A stretch of 64,000 bases of DNA from JAVXCQ01 sp036659415 (GCA_036659415.1 JAVXCQ010000008.1:1-64000), one strand, 5' to 3'; counted from the stretch's first letter, positions 25,990 to 34,311 are shown. Made by a program: numbers and translations. Notes: generated by a model not told the origin, from the sequence alone.

Positions 25990-26493
25990 ATGAAAAAGAT
26001 GCTAGGTATTTTGTTAAGCGTTTTGTTCCTCATGAGCTTGTTCACCGGGTGCAGTAAACAAGATGCGAAGCCAGCGACTGCTAAGAATGTCCAACAGACA
26101 AGTACTAAAACTGATGGTCAAACGAATGCGACGCGCAAGGGAGAAGCAGTGCACGTGGACGAAAAAGCTGTTTATACCTCCAAATGGGAAGTAGCGGCTT
26201 ATCTTAATATCTACAAAAAATTACCGGTTAATTTCATTACCATGCAAGAAGCCACTAAATTAGGCTGGCAGCAAGGTACGCCTTTGGAAAAAGTAGCCCC
26301 AGGTAAAAGCTTGGGTGGTGATGTCTACAAGGACGTAGCCAACTTATTACCGGCGCAAGAGGGACGCACTTACAAAGAGTGCGACTTAGATTATGCCGGT
26401 GGCCAGCGCACGGAAAAGCGGCTGGTTTATTCTAATGACGGACTGGTGTTTTATACCAGCAATCTTTACCAATCTTTTAAAAAACTATTTTAG
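25990..26493 (+). CDS. barnase-family lipoprotein with substituted catalytic site
   Basis: 167 aa from the ATG at 25990 (AAAGGAGAGG upstream). Signal peptide with lipobox FTGC, a Thr/Lys-rich linker, then a barnase fold from about residue 60: YLNIYKKLPVNFITMQEATKLGW, VAPGKSLGGDVY, EGRTYKECDLDY, LVYSNDG, LYQSFKK. By hand alignment to B. amyloliquefaciens barnase, Asp54, Arg69, Glu73, Arg83 and Arg87 are kept. Lys27 is Met, Arg59 is Val, and the general-acid His102 is Leu (TSNLYQSF against TTDHYQTF). The ribonuclease may be inactive or weak. A barstar gene follows 15 nt downstream. Membrane anchoring is unusual for this toxin family. Confidence 0.85.
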   Translation: MKKMLGILLSVLFLMSLFTGCSKQDAKPATAKNVQQTSTKTDGQTNATRKGEAVHVDEKAVYTSKWEVAAYLNIYKKLPVNFITMQEATKLGWQQGTPLEKVAPGKSLGGDVYKDVANLLPAQEGRTYKECDLDYAGGQRTEKRLVYSNDGLVFYTSNLYQSFKKLF

Positions 26494-26508
26494 TGGGAGT
26501 TTGAGCAG

Positions 26509-26778
26509 ATGAAAATAATTGAACTACAAGCTGTAGATTTTACTTCACCACAGGAGCTGGACGCTTATATTTGGGAAAGCTTGGGCTTGCCCAACACCGG
26601 CAATGAAAGTTTGGACGCTTTGTATGATTACTTGACAGAATTAGAAGACGAAATGACGGTCGTTGTGGCACAAGCTATCGCCGATGAAGAAAATATGGGC
26701 GAATATGGTGAACGTGTTTTGCACGTTTTTGAAGAAGCAGCGGCAGAAAATCCTGTGCTGTCGGTAGAGTTTGTGTAA
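26509..26778 (+). CDS. barstar-family inhibitor
   Basis: 89 aa, the size of barstar, with no signal peptide and hence cytoplasmic. The binding helix ESLDALYDYLTE keeps the positions of Asp35 and Asp39 that enter the barnase active site, and VLHVFEEAAAE keeps Glu76. Immediately downstream of the barnase-like gene, as in barnase/barstar pairs. Since its partner is predicted to be exported and lipid-anchored, barstar would guard against activity before export. The inhibitor appears better conserved than the enzyme. Confidence 0.85.
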   Translation: MKIIELQAVDFTSPQELDAYIWESLGLPNTGNESLDALYDYLTELEDEMTVVVAQAIADEENMGEYGERVLHVFEEAAAENPVLSVEFV

Positions 26779-26810
26779 ACTACTGCGTAGAGGAAACATA
26801 GGTGAAAAGC

Positions 26811-27686
26811 ATGAAAAAATTATTAGTACTGGCCATGAGTTTACTTGTGGCCATTTTTTGTATCGGTTGCGGGAGTAGCGAAACTGCCGCAACGTCGCCA
26901 CCTACAAAGCAAGCGGTGGTGACAGTGCTGGATGTGGGACAGGCAGATGCAATCCTCATTCAAGCTGAGGGCAAAACAGTGCTCATAGATGCCGGCCTGG
27001 CTAAAAATAGTAAAGAATTAGTAACCAAATTACAGCAACACGCTGTGGGGCAAATCGACCTTTTAATTATGACCCACCCTCATGCAGATCATATTGGCGG
27101 CGTGCCAGCTATTTTGGCTAATTTTCCAGTTAAGGCTGTTTATGACAGTGCTAATCCGGAAACCACCTCCAAACTTTATCAAAACATCTTACGGCAAATT
27201 GACAAGAAAAAAATAGCTTTTCACGTATTACGGGCTCCCGGTAAAATACCCCTGGGCGAACAGGTTGCCTTAGAGGTATTGTGGCCACCCCAAACTTTGC
27301 TGCAGGGGACGGACTCCGATCTTAATGCCAACAGCATTGTGCTCAGACTGGTTTATGGAGATTTTGCCATGCTCCTGACCGGAGATGCACGCAAGGAGTC
27401 CGAAGCTGGTATTCTTGCTCAGCATTCACGGGAGCAAGTGCGAGCCCAGGTACTCAAAGTAGGGCACCATACCAGTAATACTTCTACTTCCAAGGCGTGG
27501 CTGGCTGCAGTTGCCCCGGAAGTAGCGATTGCCAGTTATGGCGCAGACAATGACTATCATTTTCCTAATAAGCATACCCTTAAGCGTTTAGAGCAGGCTA
27601 AGGTGAAGTTTTATAATACTGCTGACCAGGGAGATGTGACGGTGACTAGCGATGGTCACACCTATACTGTTCGTACAGCAAAATAG
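26811..27686 (+). CDS. ComEC-type metallo-beta-lactamase lipoprotein
   Basis: 291 aa from the ATG at 26811 (GTG at 26802 also possible). Signal peptide with lipobox CIGC, then a metallo-hydrolase domain: LDVGQADAILIQ, zinc motif THPHADHIGG, LLTGDA, KVGHHTSNTS. This is the family of the extracellular/periplasmic domain of ComEC, thought to cut DNA during uptake, and of related phosphodiesterases. It lies 32 nt after the barstar gene and upstream of a strong hairpin, so it is probably in the same operon. Two lipid-anchored proteins with nuclease ancestry in one operon suggest action on extracytoplasmic nucleic acid; that is inference. Confidence 0.85.
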   Translation: MKKLLVLAMSLLVAIFCIGCGSSETAATSPPTKQAVVTVLDVGQADAILIQAEGKTVLIDAGLAKNSKELVTKLQQHAVGQIDLLIMTHPHADHIGGVPAILANFPVKAVYDSANPETTSKLYQNILRQIDKKKIAFHVLRAPGKIPLGEQVALEVLWPPQTLLQGTDSDLNANSIVLRLVYGDFAMLLTGDARKESEAGILAQHSREQVRAQVLKVGHHTSNTSTSKAWLAAVAPEVAIASYGADNDYHFPNKHTLKRLEQAKVKFYNTADQGDVTVTSDGHTYTVRTAK

Positions 27687-27687
27687 T

Positions 27688-27745
27688 ACTTTATAATAAC
27701 TATGGTGGTAGACCAAAAGGTCTACCACCATAGTTATTATAAAGT
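27688..27745. terminator. 27-bp perfect inverted repeat, probable terminator
   Basis: Perfect arms 27688-27714 and 27719-27745 around an AAAA loop, starting just after the MBL-gene stop. The stem is AT-rich at its base and GC-richer at the tip (GGTGGTAGACC) with no clean T-run after it, so termination or mRNA protection are both possible. Confidence 0.7.
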
Positions 27746-27767
27746 CGTTTTATTAATGTTTCCAATA

Positions 27768-27827
27768 TTAGCAGCTGTACTTTTGCACTATCAAAAGCAA
27801 AAGTCTTTGCCAAATAGTAGCGAACAT
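27768..27827 (-). CDS. candidate 19-aa hydrophobic small protein
   Basis: Minus-strand ORF reading MFATIWQRLLLLIVQKYSC. An AAGGAGG ribosome site sits exactly 7 nt before its ATG, and a TTGACG...TAGAAT promoter-like pair (15-bp spacing) lies upstream. The 27-bp hairpin lies downstream. Residues 8-14 are hydrophobic and flanked by basic residues. It resembles short membrane-active peptides in size and composition, with no homology recognised. The strong ribosome site is the main argument. Confidence 0.35.
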   Translation of the reverse strand: MFATIWQRLLLLIVQKYSC

Positions 27828-27965
27828 AAAAGTTCCTCCTTCTTCCTGTTAATTCTAAGCGTTGCAAGATAGCGTCAAACTTTTTGGTAACTGTGTGAAT
27901 CTTATAAAGGCGGGTTTATTTTTTGTGAGTTATTACTAGGGCAGGAATTATTGCCCAGGGAATTG

Positions 27966-27974
27966 TGTTATAAT
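27966..27974 (+). promoter_or_regulatory. extended -10 promoter of the second ABC-F gene
   Basis: TGTTATAAT, a TGn-extended -10 box, 34 bp before the ABC-F start. No clear -35 box. Confidence 0.55.
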
Positions 27975-28008
27975 AACAACAGAGCTAAGAAAGGCAGGCT
28001 GGGAAATA

Positions 28009-29916
28009 ATGATTATGACAGTGAACGGACTCGCTCATAGTTATGGTGAGCGAGTTTTATTTAATGATATAGCTTTTAGTATTGAAGCCGGTGATAAAAT
28101 CGGTATTATTGGCGTGAATGGTTGTGGCAAAACCACACTTCTCAAAGATTTGGCGGCGGGTAATGCTTCCGAGGGCGGCACTATTACTGTGGGCAGTGAC
28201 GTCGTTATCGAATATTTACCGCAAAATCCGGAAATTATGCCGGGAGCGACGGTGCTGGAGCAGGTTTTTTGTGGGGATTCTGCGTTAATGCAATTAATGC
28301 GCCGATATGAAAAGGCTTTGCTGGAAACAGAACAAGACCCGACTAATCTCAAATTGCAAAAACATTTATTGCACTTGCAAGAGGAAATGGATACGTCCTA
28401 TGCTTGGCAACTGGAAAGTGAAGCCAAAGCAGTTTTAATGCAATTAGGAATTCAGGATTTTACGCAACCCATGGAACAATTATCCGGCGGTCAAAAAAAA
28501 CGGGTGGCTCTAGCCGGGGTTTTGGTACGCCCCTCCGATTTATTAATTTTGGACGAACCGACAAACCATATGGATAATGAAACCGTTACCTGGCTGGAAC
28601 AATATTTGTTGCAACGCAAAGGTGCACTTTTGCTGGTCACACATGACCGGTATTTTTTTAATCGAGTTATTAATCGCACTTTGGAACTAGATAGCGGTAA
28701 AGGCTATCTCTATAGCGGTAATTACAGTTTATTTCTGGAAAAAAGAGCGGAGCGTAGACTAGAAGAAGCCTCGGCGGCTAAAAAACTGAGCAATGTGTAT
28801 CGGCGAGAACTGGCCTGGATACAGCGGGGAGCCGAGGCACGGCGTACCAAGCTGAAAAACCGCGTGGAACGCTTTGCCGAACTGGCTACTGCTGTTAAAA
28901 ATGTAAAAGAAGAAAGCAGCCTAGAGATATCTTCTGTGGGGGCTCGTCTGGGGAAAACCATCATTGAGTGTGAACACGTGGGTTTAGATTATGACGGCGT
29001 TACTTACATCAAGGATTTTAACTATACTTTTTTGCGTAATGATCGCATTGGTATTGTGGGACCCAATGGCAGCGGCAAAACTACGTTGATTGATATTTTA
29101 GCCGGCCGTATTACGCCAGAGCGAGGTACGGTGAAGGTGGGGCAGACTGTCAAAATTGGCCTATTTTCTCAACACAGCGAATTACCCCATAGTGAGTTGC
29201 GCGTCTTGGAATATATTCGAGAAATCAGCGATTCCATTGCTACCAGTGACGGCTCCCATCTGAGTGCTGCCCAAATGTTGGAACGCTTTCTATTTGCACC
29301 AGAACTTCAATGGGTACCGGTTAATAAACTTTCTGGTGGTGAAAAACGGCGACTGTATTTATTGCAGGTGCTGATGGGTGCCCCCAATGTTTTATTATTG
29401 GACGAACCCACCAATGACCTGGATATACCAACCTTGTCAGTGTTGGAGGATTACTTAGACAATTTTAACGGTACGGTGCTGGCTGTTTCCCATGACCGCT
29501 ATTTCTTAGACCGTTTTGCTCAAAAGATTTTTGCTTTTATGGGAGAGGGCACGATTAGAGCCTTTTTGGGTGACTATGCCGCTTATGAAGAAGCACGGCA
29601 GGAGCAAGTCGCACTGGCTAAGACCTTACCCAAAATGACAGCTAAAAATACTAGCAAAATAGCAGAACCGGAGCCAGTGAGCAAGAAAAAAATGACTTAC
29701 AAAGAAAAAACTGAATATGAAAGTATCGAAAGCACTATTGCCGGCGTAGAACGTGAGCTAGCCAGCTTAGCCCACGAAATTAATCAGACCACTAGCGATT
29801 TTGTTAAATTGCAGGAACTCATGAACCTGCAGGCGCAAGCTCAAGCACGCTTAGAACAGCTCATGGAACGCTGGGAGTATCTTATGGAATTGGCCGAAAA
29901 AATAACACGAGGATAA
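28009..29916 (+). CDS. ABC-F family ATPase (Uup-like), second copy
   Basis: 635 aa, two fused nucleotide-binding domains without membrane segments: Walker A GVNGCGKTT and GPNGSGKTT, signatures LSGGQKKR and LSGGEKRR, Walker B DEPTNHMD and DEPTNDLD. The linker at residues 245-300 is arginine/lysine-rich (RGAEARRTKLKNRVERF). C-terminal coiled coil ends LMERWEYLMELAE, closely echoing the copy at 11.7 kb. A MATE exporter follows 9 nt downstream, raising the possibility of a resistance operon, although Uup-like proteins are usually housekeeping. Confidence 0.92.
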   Translation: MIMTVNGLAHSYGERVLFNDIAFSIEAGDKIGIIGVNGCGKTTLLKDLAAGNASEGGTITVGSDVVIEYLPQNPEIMPGATVLEQVFCGDSALMQLMRRYEKALLETEQDPTNLKLQKHLLHLQEEMDTSYAWQLESEAKAVLMQLGIQDFTQPMEQLSGGQKKRVALAGVLVRPSDLLILDEPTNHMDNETVTWLEQYLLQRKGALLLVTHDRYFFNRVINRTLELDSGKGYLYSGNYSLFLEKRAERRLEEASAAKKLSNVYRRELAWIQRGAEARRTKLKNRVERFAELATAVKNVKEESSLEISSVGARLGKTIIECEHVGLDYDGVTYIKDFNYTFLRNDRIGIVGPNGSGKTTLIDILAGRITPERGTVKVGQTVKIGLFSQHSELPHSELRVLEYIREISDSIATSDGSHLSAAQMLERFLFAPELQWVPVNKLSGGEKRRLYLLQVLMGAPNVLLLDEPTNDLDIPTLSVLEDYLDNFNGTVLAVSHDRYFLDRFAQKIFAFMGEGTIRAFLGDYAAYEEARQEQVALAKTLPKMTAKNTSKIAEPEPVSKKKMTYKEKTEYESIESTIAGVERELASLAHEINQTTSDFVKLQELMNLQAQAQARLEQLMERWEYLMELAEKITRG

Positions 29917-29925
29917 GAGGATGAT

Positions 29926-31296
29926 ATGATTTTTACAGCAACGACGCAGCTTAAATTAAAAAATATTTTAACAGTGATGATTCCGATTTTTATTACGCAG
30001 TTAGCCGTCATTGGCATGAACTTTTTTGACACGGTGATGTCCGGTCAAGCCGGTGCCAATGATTTGGCCGGCGTCGCTATTGGCTCTAATCTTTGGATGC
30101 CGATTTTTACCGGACTCAATGGTATTCTAATTGCTTTAACCCCTATTTTAGCCCATCATTTGGGCGCAGCACGCCATCAGGATATTACTCAAGCCGTTAA
30201 ACATGGATTGCTACTGTCCCTTATTATAGGTCTGGCGGTAATTGGTGGCGGTTTCTTCTTTTTGGAGGACGTTTTAGCCATCATGCACCTAGAACCAGAA
30301 GTGCACCGGATTGCCACCCACTATTTGGGAGCTTTAGCACTGGGGATTATTCCGTTTTTTGCTTGTTCCACTTTACGCTGCTTCGTGGATACCTTAGGTT
30401 ATACGCAGCTCACCATGAGAATTTTTCTTTTAACCTTGCCTCTTAATGTAGTACTTAACTATATGATGATTTTTGGCAAATGGGGTTTTCCTCATTTAGG
30501 TGGTGTGGGTGCCGGTTATGCGACTGCCCTCACTTATTGGCTGGTGTTTGGGATTTTTTTATTTGCTATTCAGAAAGTAGCAAAGCTACATCAATATTTC
30601 TTCTTCGGCAGTGGTAGGCTATGGAATTTTCATTGGCTACCGCTGGTGGAACAATTGCGGATTGGTCTGCCCATTGGCATCTCTATTTTTTTTGAAACCA
30701 GTATTTTTGGTATTATTGCTTTGTTTATGGCTAAATTTGGGACGATTACCATTGCCGCTCACCAAGCGGCCATTAACTTTACCAGTTTGTTATATATGTT
30801 ACCTTTGAGTTTTTCCATGGCTTTAACCATCGTTATCGGCGTAGAAGTAGGAGCGAAGCGATATCGGGAAGCGATAAGCTACAGTCGGATCGGAATTTGT
30901 GCCGATTTAGCGGTGGCGGTATTTTTTGTTCTTTTGCTGCTGTTTGCACGCACACCGGTGGCCAGACTTTACTCCACGGAGCCGGCGATTATGACCATGG
31001 TGGTTCAGTTCCTTTTTTATGCGGCGTTTTTTCAACTACTGGACGGCATTGCCACCCCAATTCAAGGAATTTTACGCGGGTATAAAGACGTGAAGGTTTC
31101 TTTCTATGCTTCGCTATTTGCTTACTGGGGGATTTGTTTGCCCCTCGGTTATTATTTAGATGCTTATTGCCAACAGGGACCATTTTCTTACTGGCAAAGT
31201 TTAATTCTAGGTATTTTTTGCTCGGCTAGTTTTCTGTTTTTACGCTTAGTGCGTATTCAAAGAAAGTTTAGAGATCAGGAACAAGGGGCTAATTAA
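29926..31296 (+). CDS. MATE-family efflux transporter (NorM-like)
   Basis: 456 aa, 12 TM segments in two homologous halves. N-half markers are PIFITQLAVIGMNFFDTVMSGQAGANDLAGVAIG and the C-half HQAAINFTSLLYMLPLSFSMALTIVIGVEVGAKR; these identify the NorM branch. Exports cationic drugs or metabolites against sodium or protons. Starts 9 nt after the ABC-F stop and ends at a strong terminator, so the two genes are co-transcribed. Substrate not predictable. Confidence 0.93.
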   Translation: MIFTATTQLKLKNILTVMIPIFITQLAVIGMNFFDTVMSGQAGANDLAGVAIGSNLWMPIFTGLNGILIALTPILAHHLGAARHQDITQAVKHGLLLSLIIGLAVIGGGFFFLEDVLAIMHLEPEVHRIATHYLGALALGIIPFFACSTLRCFVDTLGYTQLTMRIFLLTLPLNVVLNYMMIFGKWGFPHLGGVGAGYATALTYWLVFGIFLFAIQKVAKLHQYFFFGSGRLWNFHWLPLVEQLRIGLPIGISIFFETSIFGIIALFMAKFGTITIAAHQAAINFTSLLYMLPLSFSMALTIVIGVEVGAKRYREAISYSRIGICADLAVAVFFVLLLLFARTPVARLYSTEPAIMTMVVQFLFYAAFFQLLDGIATPIQGILRGYKDVKVSFYASLFAYWGICLPLGYYLDAYCQQGPFSYWQSLILGIFCSASFLFLRLVRIQRKFRDQEQGAN

Positions 31297-31323
31297 AGTG
31301 ACGAAGAGCTAGGCTAGAACTGG

Positions 31324-31362
31324 GGTTGTCTTTCTCGCAAGGGCGAGGAAGGCAACCTTTTT
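31324..31362 (+). terminator. intrinsic terminator of the ABC-F/MATE operon
   Basis: GGTTGTCTTTCTCGC pairs with GCGAGGAAGGCAACC through two G-U pairs, loop AAGG, then TTTTT. Confidence 0.9.
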
Positions 31363-31401
31363 AGCTAAAAAAAATAAAAAAACATTTTATCGATTTACCC
31401 C

Positions 31402-31430
31402 TTTACAAATTTAGCATACTAAAGTATAAT
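31402..31430 (+). promoter_or_regulatory. promoter P1 of the amino-acid importer
   Basis: TTTACA, 17-bp spacer, TATAAT. It is the first copy of a promoter duplicated exactly 97 bp downstream. Confidence 0.7.
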
Positions 31431-31463
31431 AAACCCAAGACGAACGAGAGGAGCTTGTTGTAA

Positions 31464-31487
31464 ATGAACAAACGACACCGAATTTGA
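31464..31487 (+). CDS. 7-aa mini-ORF MNKRHRI in the duplicated leader
   Basis: ATG AAC AAA CGA CAC CGA ATT TGA, preceded by GAGAGGAG at about 10 nt. It sits exactly 97 bp before the binding-protein start, in the same position relative to promoter copy 1 as the true start is to copy 2. The content of Lys-Arg-His-Arg is notable ahead of an amino-acid transporter. It may be translated, or be only a remnant of the duplicated start region. Confidence 0.35.
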   Translation: MNKRHRI

Positions 31488-31498
31488 CAATTTGCCTA

Positions 31499-31527
31499 TT
31501 TACAATTTTAATATGCTAAAGTACAAT
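31499..31527 (+). promoter_or_regulatory. promoter P2 of the amino-acid importer
   Basis: TTTACA, 17-bp spacer, TACAAT. Shares ATGCTAAAGTA-like spacer sequence with P1 (ATACTAAAGTA). Confidence 0.65.
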
Positions 31528-31560
31528 AGTAAAAAAGATGATTTGAGAGGGGTTTTGAAA

Positions 31561-32352
31561 ATGAAAAAAATGTTAGCTTTGGCCTTAGGCCTAGTATTTA
31601 TGACTGGTATTATTGCAGGTTGCGGCGGTGGTGACAAAAAGACTACCGGTACTAAGGAAGCCAAAAAAATTGTTATTGGTTTAGATGATAGTTTCCCGCC
31701 GATGGGCTTTAAAGATGAAAAAAATGAAATCGTTGGTTTTGACATCGACATGGCGAAAGAAGCTTCTAAACGTTTAGGTCGACCGGTTGAATTCAAAACC
31801 ATTGATTGGTCCAGTAAAGAAGCCGAGCTTAAAAGTGGTAGAATTGATGCCATCTGGAATGGCTTAAACATCACTCCGGATCGTGAAAAGAATATGCTTT
31901 TTAGTAAAGCTTACATGGAATGTAAACAATTAATTTTCGTACCAGTGGGTTCTCCGATTAAAGGTCAAGCTGATTTAACGGGTAAAGTTGTCGGGATGCA
32001 AAGTGCCAGCACTGCTGAAATCAATCTAGACGCTGATCCAACGTTTGCGGCTCAACTCAAAGAAGTCAAAAAATATCCTGACTGCATCGTGGCCTTGATG
32101 GACTTAGAAGCTGGCCGTGTAGATGCCATCATTACTGATGAAATTGTTGGACGTTACTATATGAGCAAGAAACCAGGTAAATTTGAAGTGCGAGAAGCTC
32201 CTGTTGGCCCAATTGGCGTCTTTGGTATTGCCTTTGCTAAAGATAACACTGCTTTACAAACAGAAGTGCAAAAAGTTTTGGACACGATGAAAAAAGACGG
32301 CACCAGTGCTAAAATTTCTCAAAAATGGTTTGGCGCTGATATCTTGTTCTAA
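31561..32352 (+). CDS. amino-acid ABC transporter substrate-binding lipoprotein
   Basis: 263 aa from the ATG at 31561 (GAGAGGGG upstream). Lipobox IIAGC, then a type-2 periplasmic binding fold of the polar amino-acid family (IGLDDSFPPMGFKDEKNEIVGFDIDMAKEASKRLG, DAIWNGLNITPDREKNMLFSKAYM). A terminator lies between it and the permease gene. Ligand is one of the polar amino acids or cystine; Asp/Trp-containing pocket residues do not settle it. Confidence 0.92.
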   Translation: MKKMLALALGLVFMTGIIAGCGGGDKKTTGTKEAKKIVIGLDDSFPPMGFKDEKNEIVGFDIDMAKEASKRLGRPVEFKTIDWSSKEAELKSGRIDAIWNGLNITPDREKNMLFSKAYMECKQLIFVPVGSPIKGQADLTGKVVGMQSASTAEINLDADPTFAAQLKEVKKYPDCIVALMDLEAGRVDAIITDEIVGRYYMSKKPGKFEVREAPVGPIGVFGIAFAKDNTALQTEVQKVLDTMKKDGTSAKISQKWFGADILF

Positions 32353-32365
32353 GCAAGTAATAGAG

Positions 32366-32392
32366 GGCTGATGGCATTGCCATCAGCCTTTT
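32366..32392 (+). terminator. intercistronic terminator/attenuator
   Basis: GGCTGATGGC-ATT-GCCATCAGCC followed by TTTTC, between the binding-protein and permease genes. It probably lets the binding protein be made in excess over the membrane components. A TATAAT at 32414-32419 could be a secondary promoter. Confidence 0.85.
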
Positions 32393-32456
32393 CTTCTCAC
32401 CCGCAGTGGCGGTTATAATTTTGTAACGTTTGAAGAAAATGGATGGTGTGTACTTT

Positions 32457-33101
32457 ATGGAGAAAATTTTTGCCATGTCAATTCCTTTAGCTGAGGGTAG
32501 CATTGTTACTTTACAGTTATTTACAATTACTTTGATTTTGTCAATTCCAATAGGCTTGTTGCTGGCGTTAGCTCGTATTTCCAAAATCAAACCACTGTCC
32601 AAAACCGTGGAATTGTACAATTGGATTATGCGTGGTAGCCCGCTCATGCTCCAACTATTGTTTGTATATTTCGCGCTACCGAGTTTTGGTATTTTACTTT
32701 CTGATGTGACGGCGGCGGTGCTGGCTTTTGCTCTTAACTATGCGGCTTATTTTGCGGAGATTTTTCGCTCGGGTTTTCAATCTATTCCCAAAGGCCAATT
32801 AGAAGCGGCCAGAGCTTTGGGTTTCACCTATGTGCAAACCATGCGTCGCATTATCGTGCCTCAAATGATTAAACGGGTATTACCGCCGGTGGGCAATGAA
32901 ACGATTACCTTGGTTAAAGATACTTCGTTAGTTTATGTTTTGGCTATGAATGATTTATTGCGTGCCGCCAGAACGATTGTGCAGCGTGAATTTGATATGA
33001 CTCCGTTCGTAATTGCCGGTGTCTTCTATCTGGCCATGACTTTTGTGGTAACCAAAGTGTTTAATTGGTTAGAAAATCGTTATGCCAGATATGATGAGTA
33101 G
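32457..33101 (+). CDS. amino-acid ABC transporter permease
   Basis: 214-aa HisM/GlnP-type permease from the ATG at 32457 (MEKIFAMSIPLAEGS); in-frame TTG and ATG codons upstream are alternatives. Five TM segments and the coupling-loop motif EAARALGFTYVQTMRRIIVPQ. It acts as a homodimer with the following ATPase. Confidence 0.92.
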   Translation: MEKIFAMSIPLAEGSIVTLQLFTITLILSIPIGLLLALARISKIKPLSKTVELYNWIMRGSPLMLQLLFVYFALPSFGILLSDVTAAVLAFALNYAAYFAEIFRSGFQSIPKGQLEAARALGFTYVQTMRRIIVPQMIKRVLPPVGNETITLVKDTSLVYVLAMNDLLRAARTIVQREFDMTPFVIAGVFYLAMTFVVTKVFNWLENRYARYDE

Positions 33102-33113
33102 GAGGAGAAAAGT

Positions 33114-33866
33114 ATGAGCGAAGTTATGATTAAAATGGAAAATGTCCAAAAAAACTTTGGGTCGTTGCAAGTGTTGCAAGGGATTAATCTAGAATTAGCA
33201 CGGGGGGAAGTAGTTGCTATTATTGGTCCTTCCGGTTCCGGTAAAAGCACCCTTTTGCGTTGTTTAAATCGTCTAGAGCTGGTTGATGGTGGCTCCATCG
33301 CTATTGAAGGTGAGTATTTGGTACGTGATGCTAAGTATGTCAGTGAGGTGGAGGCCAGAAAAATTGGTGGAAAAATGGGAATGTGTTTTCAACAATTCAA
33401 TCTTTTCCCCCACATGACGGTGCTGGAAAATTTAATGGAAGCCCCCATGCAGGTTAAAAAAATCAGCCGAGAAGTAATTCAACCTCTAGCAGAAGAATTG
33501 CTAGCAAAAGTAGGCTTGGCTGAAAAGGCGGATGTTTATCCCAGCCGTCTCTCCGGCGGCCAGCAACAACGGGTGGCAATAGCTAGGGCTTTGGCTATGA
33601 ATCCCGATATTATGCTGTTTGATGAACCAACGTCTTCTCTCGACCCAGAATTAACCGGCGAAGTATTGAAAACTATGAGAAATTTAGCGGAAGAAAATAT
33701 GACCATGATTGTGGTTACCCATGAAATGGGCTTTGCCCGGGAAGTGGCAACGCAAGTTATTTTTATGGCTGATGGTGTGGTGCAGGAAAAGGGCACACCT
33801 GATGAAATTTTCAATAATCCGCACAATGAACGTTTAAAGGCTTTCTTACATAATATTCTGCGTTAA
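33114..33866 (+). CDS. amino-acid ABC transporter ATPase (GlnQ-like)
   Basis: 250 aa. Walker [11 protein letters not shown]-loop [15 protein letters not shown], signature LSGGQQQR, Walker [17 protein letters not shown]-loop [11 protein letters not shown]. Completes the importer with the upstream permease, 12 nt apart. Confidence 0.95.
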   Translation: MSEVMIKMENVQKNFGSLQVLQGINLELARGEVVAIIGPSGSGKSTLLRCLNRLELVDGGSIAIEGEYLVRDAKYVSEVEARKIGGKMGMCFQQFNLFPHMTVLENLMEAPMQVKKISREVIQPLAEELLAKVGLAEKADVYPSRLSGGQQQRVAIARALAMNPDIMLFDEPTSSLDPELTGEVLKTMRNLAEENMTMIVVTHEMGFAREVATQVIFMADGVVQEKGTPDEIFNNPHNERLKAFLHNILR

Positions 33867-33871
33867 TCAAG

Positions 33872-33910
33872 AAAGCACCGTACCCTCGATAGACGAGAGT
33901 ACGGTGCTTT
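33872..33910. terminator. shared terminator, importer operon and thioesterase gene
   Basis: 17-bp arms with one mispair (C-A in plus RNA, G-U in minus RNA), so folding is slightly better on the minus strand. It ends 15 bp before the thioesterase stop. Confidence 0.88.
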
Positions 33911-33924
33911 TTGGTTGGAGCGGG

Positions 33925-34311
33925 TTATTTAGTGTGCAATTTTTGCATGAAATTTTCCGTGTCGACGAGAAAACGCTGATGCGTGCCTTGACCGATTAAA
34001 GTCTTGCCGTCGTGGGCACTTAGCTTAAAGTAGAGGCGACGGCCTTCCACGGCGGTCAGCTCGGCGCTAGCGGTAATAAGGTGACCCGGGAGGGTGGCGG
34101 CATCATGGGTGATGTTCAGGCTAATGCCGACACTGGTAGTGCCCAGCGGTAAAGCAGCACTAATAGCGGAGCAGGCGGCTTTTTCCATGAGCGCAGCCAT
34201 GGCTGGGGTGGCATAAACGGGGAGGCTGCCACTGCCCAGAGCTACGGCGACCTTGGTATAAAGCACGGTTTCCTGCACTTGTGCGCACAGGCCTATTTGT
34301 AATAATGCCAT
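33925..34311 (-). CDS. hotdog thioesterase, FlK-like
   Basis: 128 aa. The sequence YATPAMAALMEKAACSAI, GTTSVGISLNITHDAA and GQGTHQRFLVD match the fluoroacetyl-CoA thioesterase (FlK) type, where Thr, Glu and His form the catalytic set (ATPAM Thr, LME Glu and NITHDA His are present). Most such proteins are not fluoroacetate-specific and act on small acyl-CoAs. It is divergent from an acyl-CoA ligase, so the pair may balance acyl-CoA formation and hydrolysis. Confidence 0.85.
   Translation of the reverse strand: MALLQIGLCAQVQETVLYTKVAVALGSGSLPVYATPAMAALMEKAACSAISAALPLGTTSVGISLNITHDAATLPGHLITASAELTAVEGRRLYFKLSAHDGKTLIGQGTHQRFLVDTENFMQKLHTK

Noticed and set aside
28009..31296. ABC-F plus MATE operon as a dedicated antibiotic-resistance cassette
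   Set aside because: The ABC-F protein is of housekeeping Uup type and no mobile-element sequence flanks the pair; co-transcription alone is not enough.
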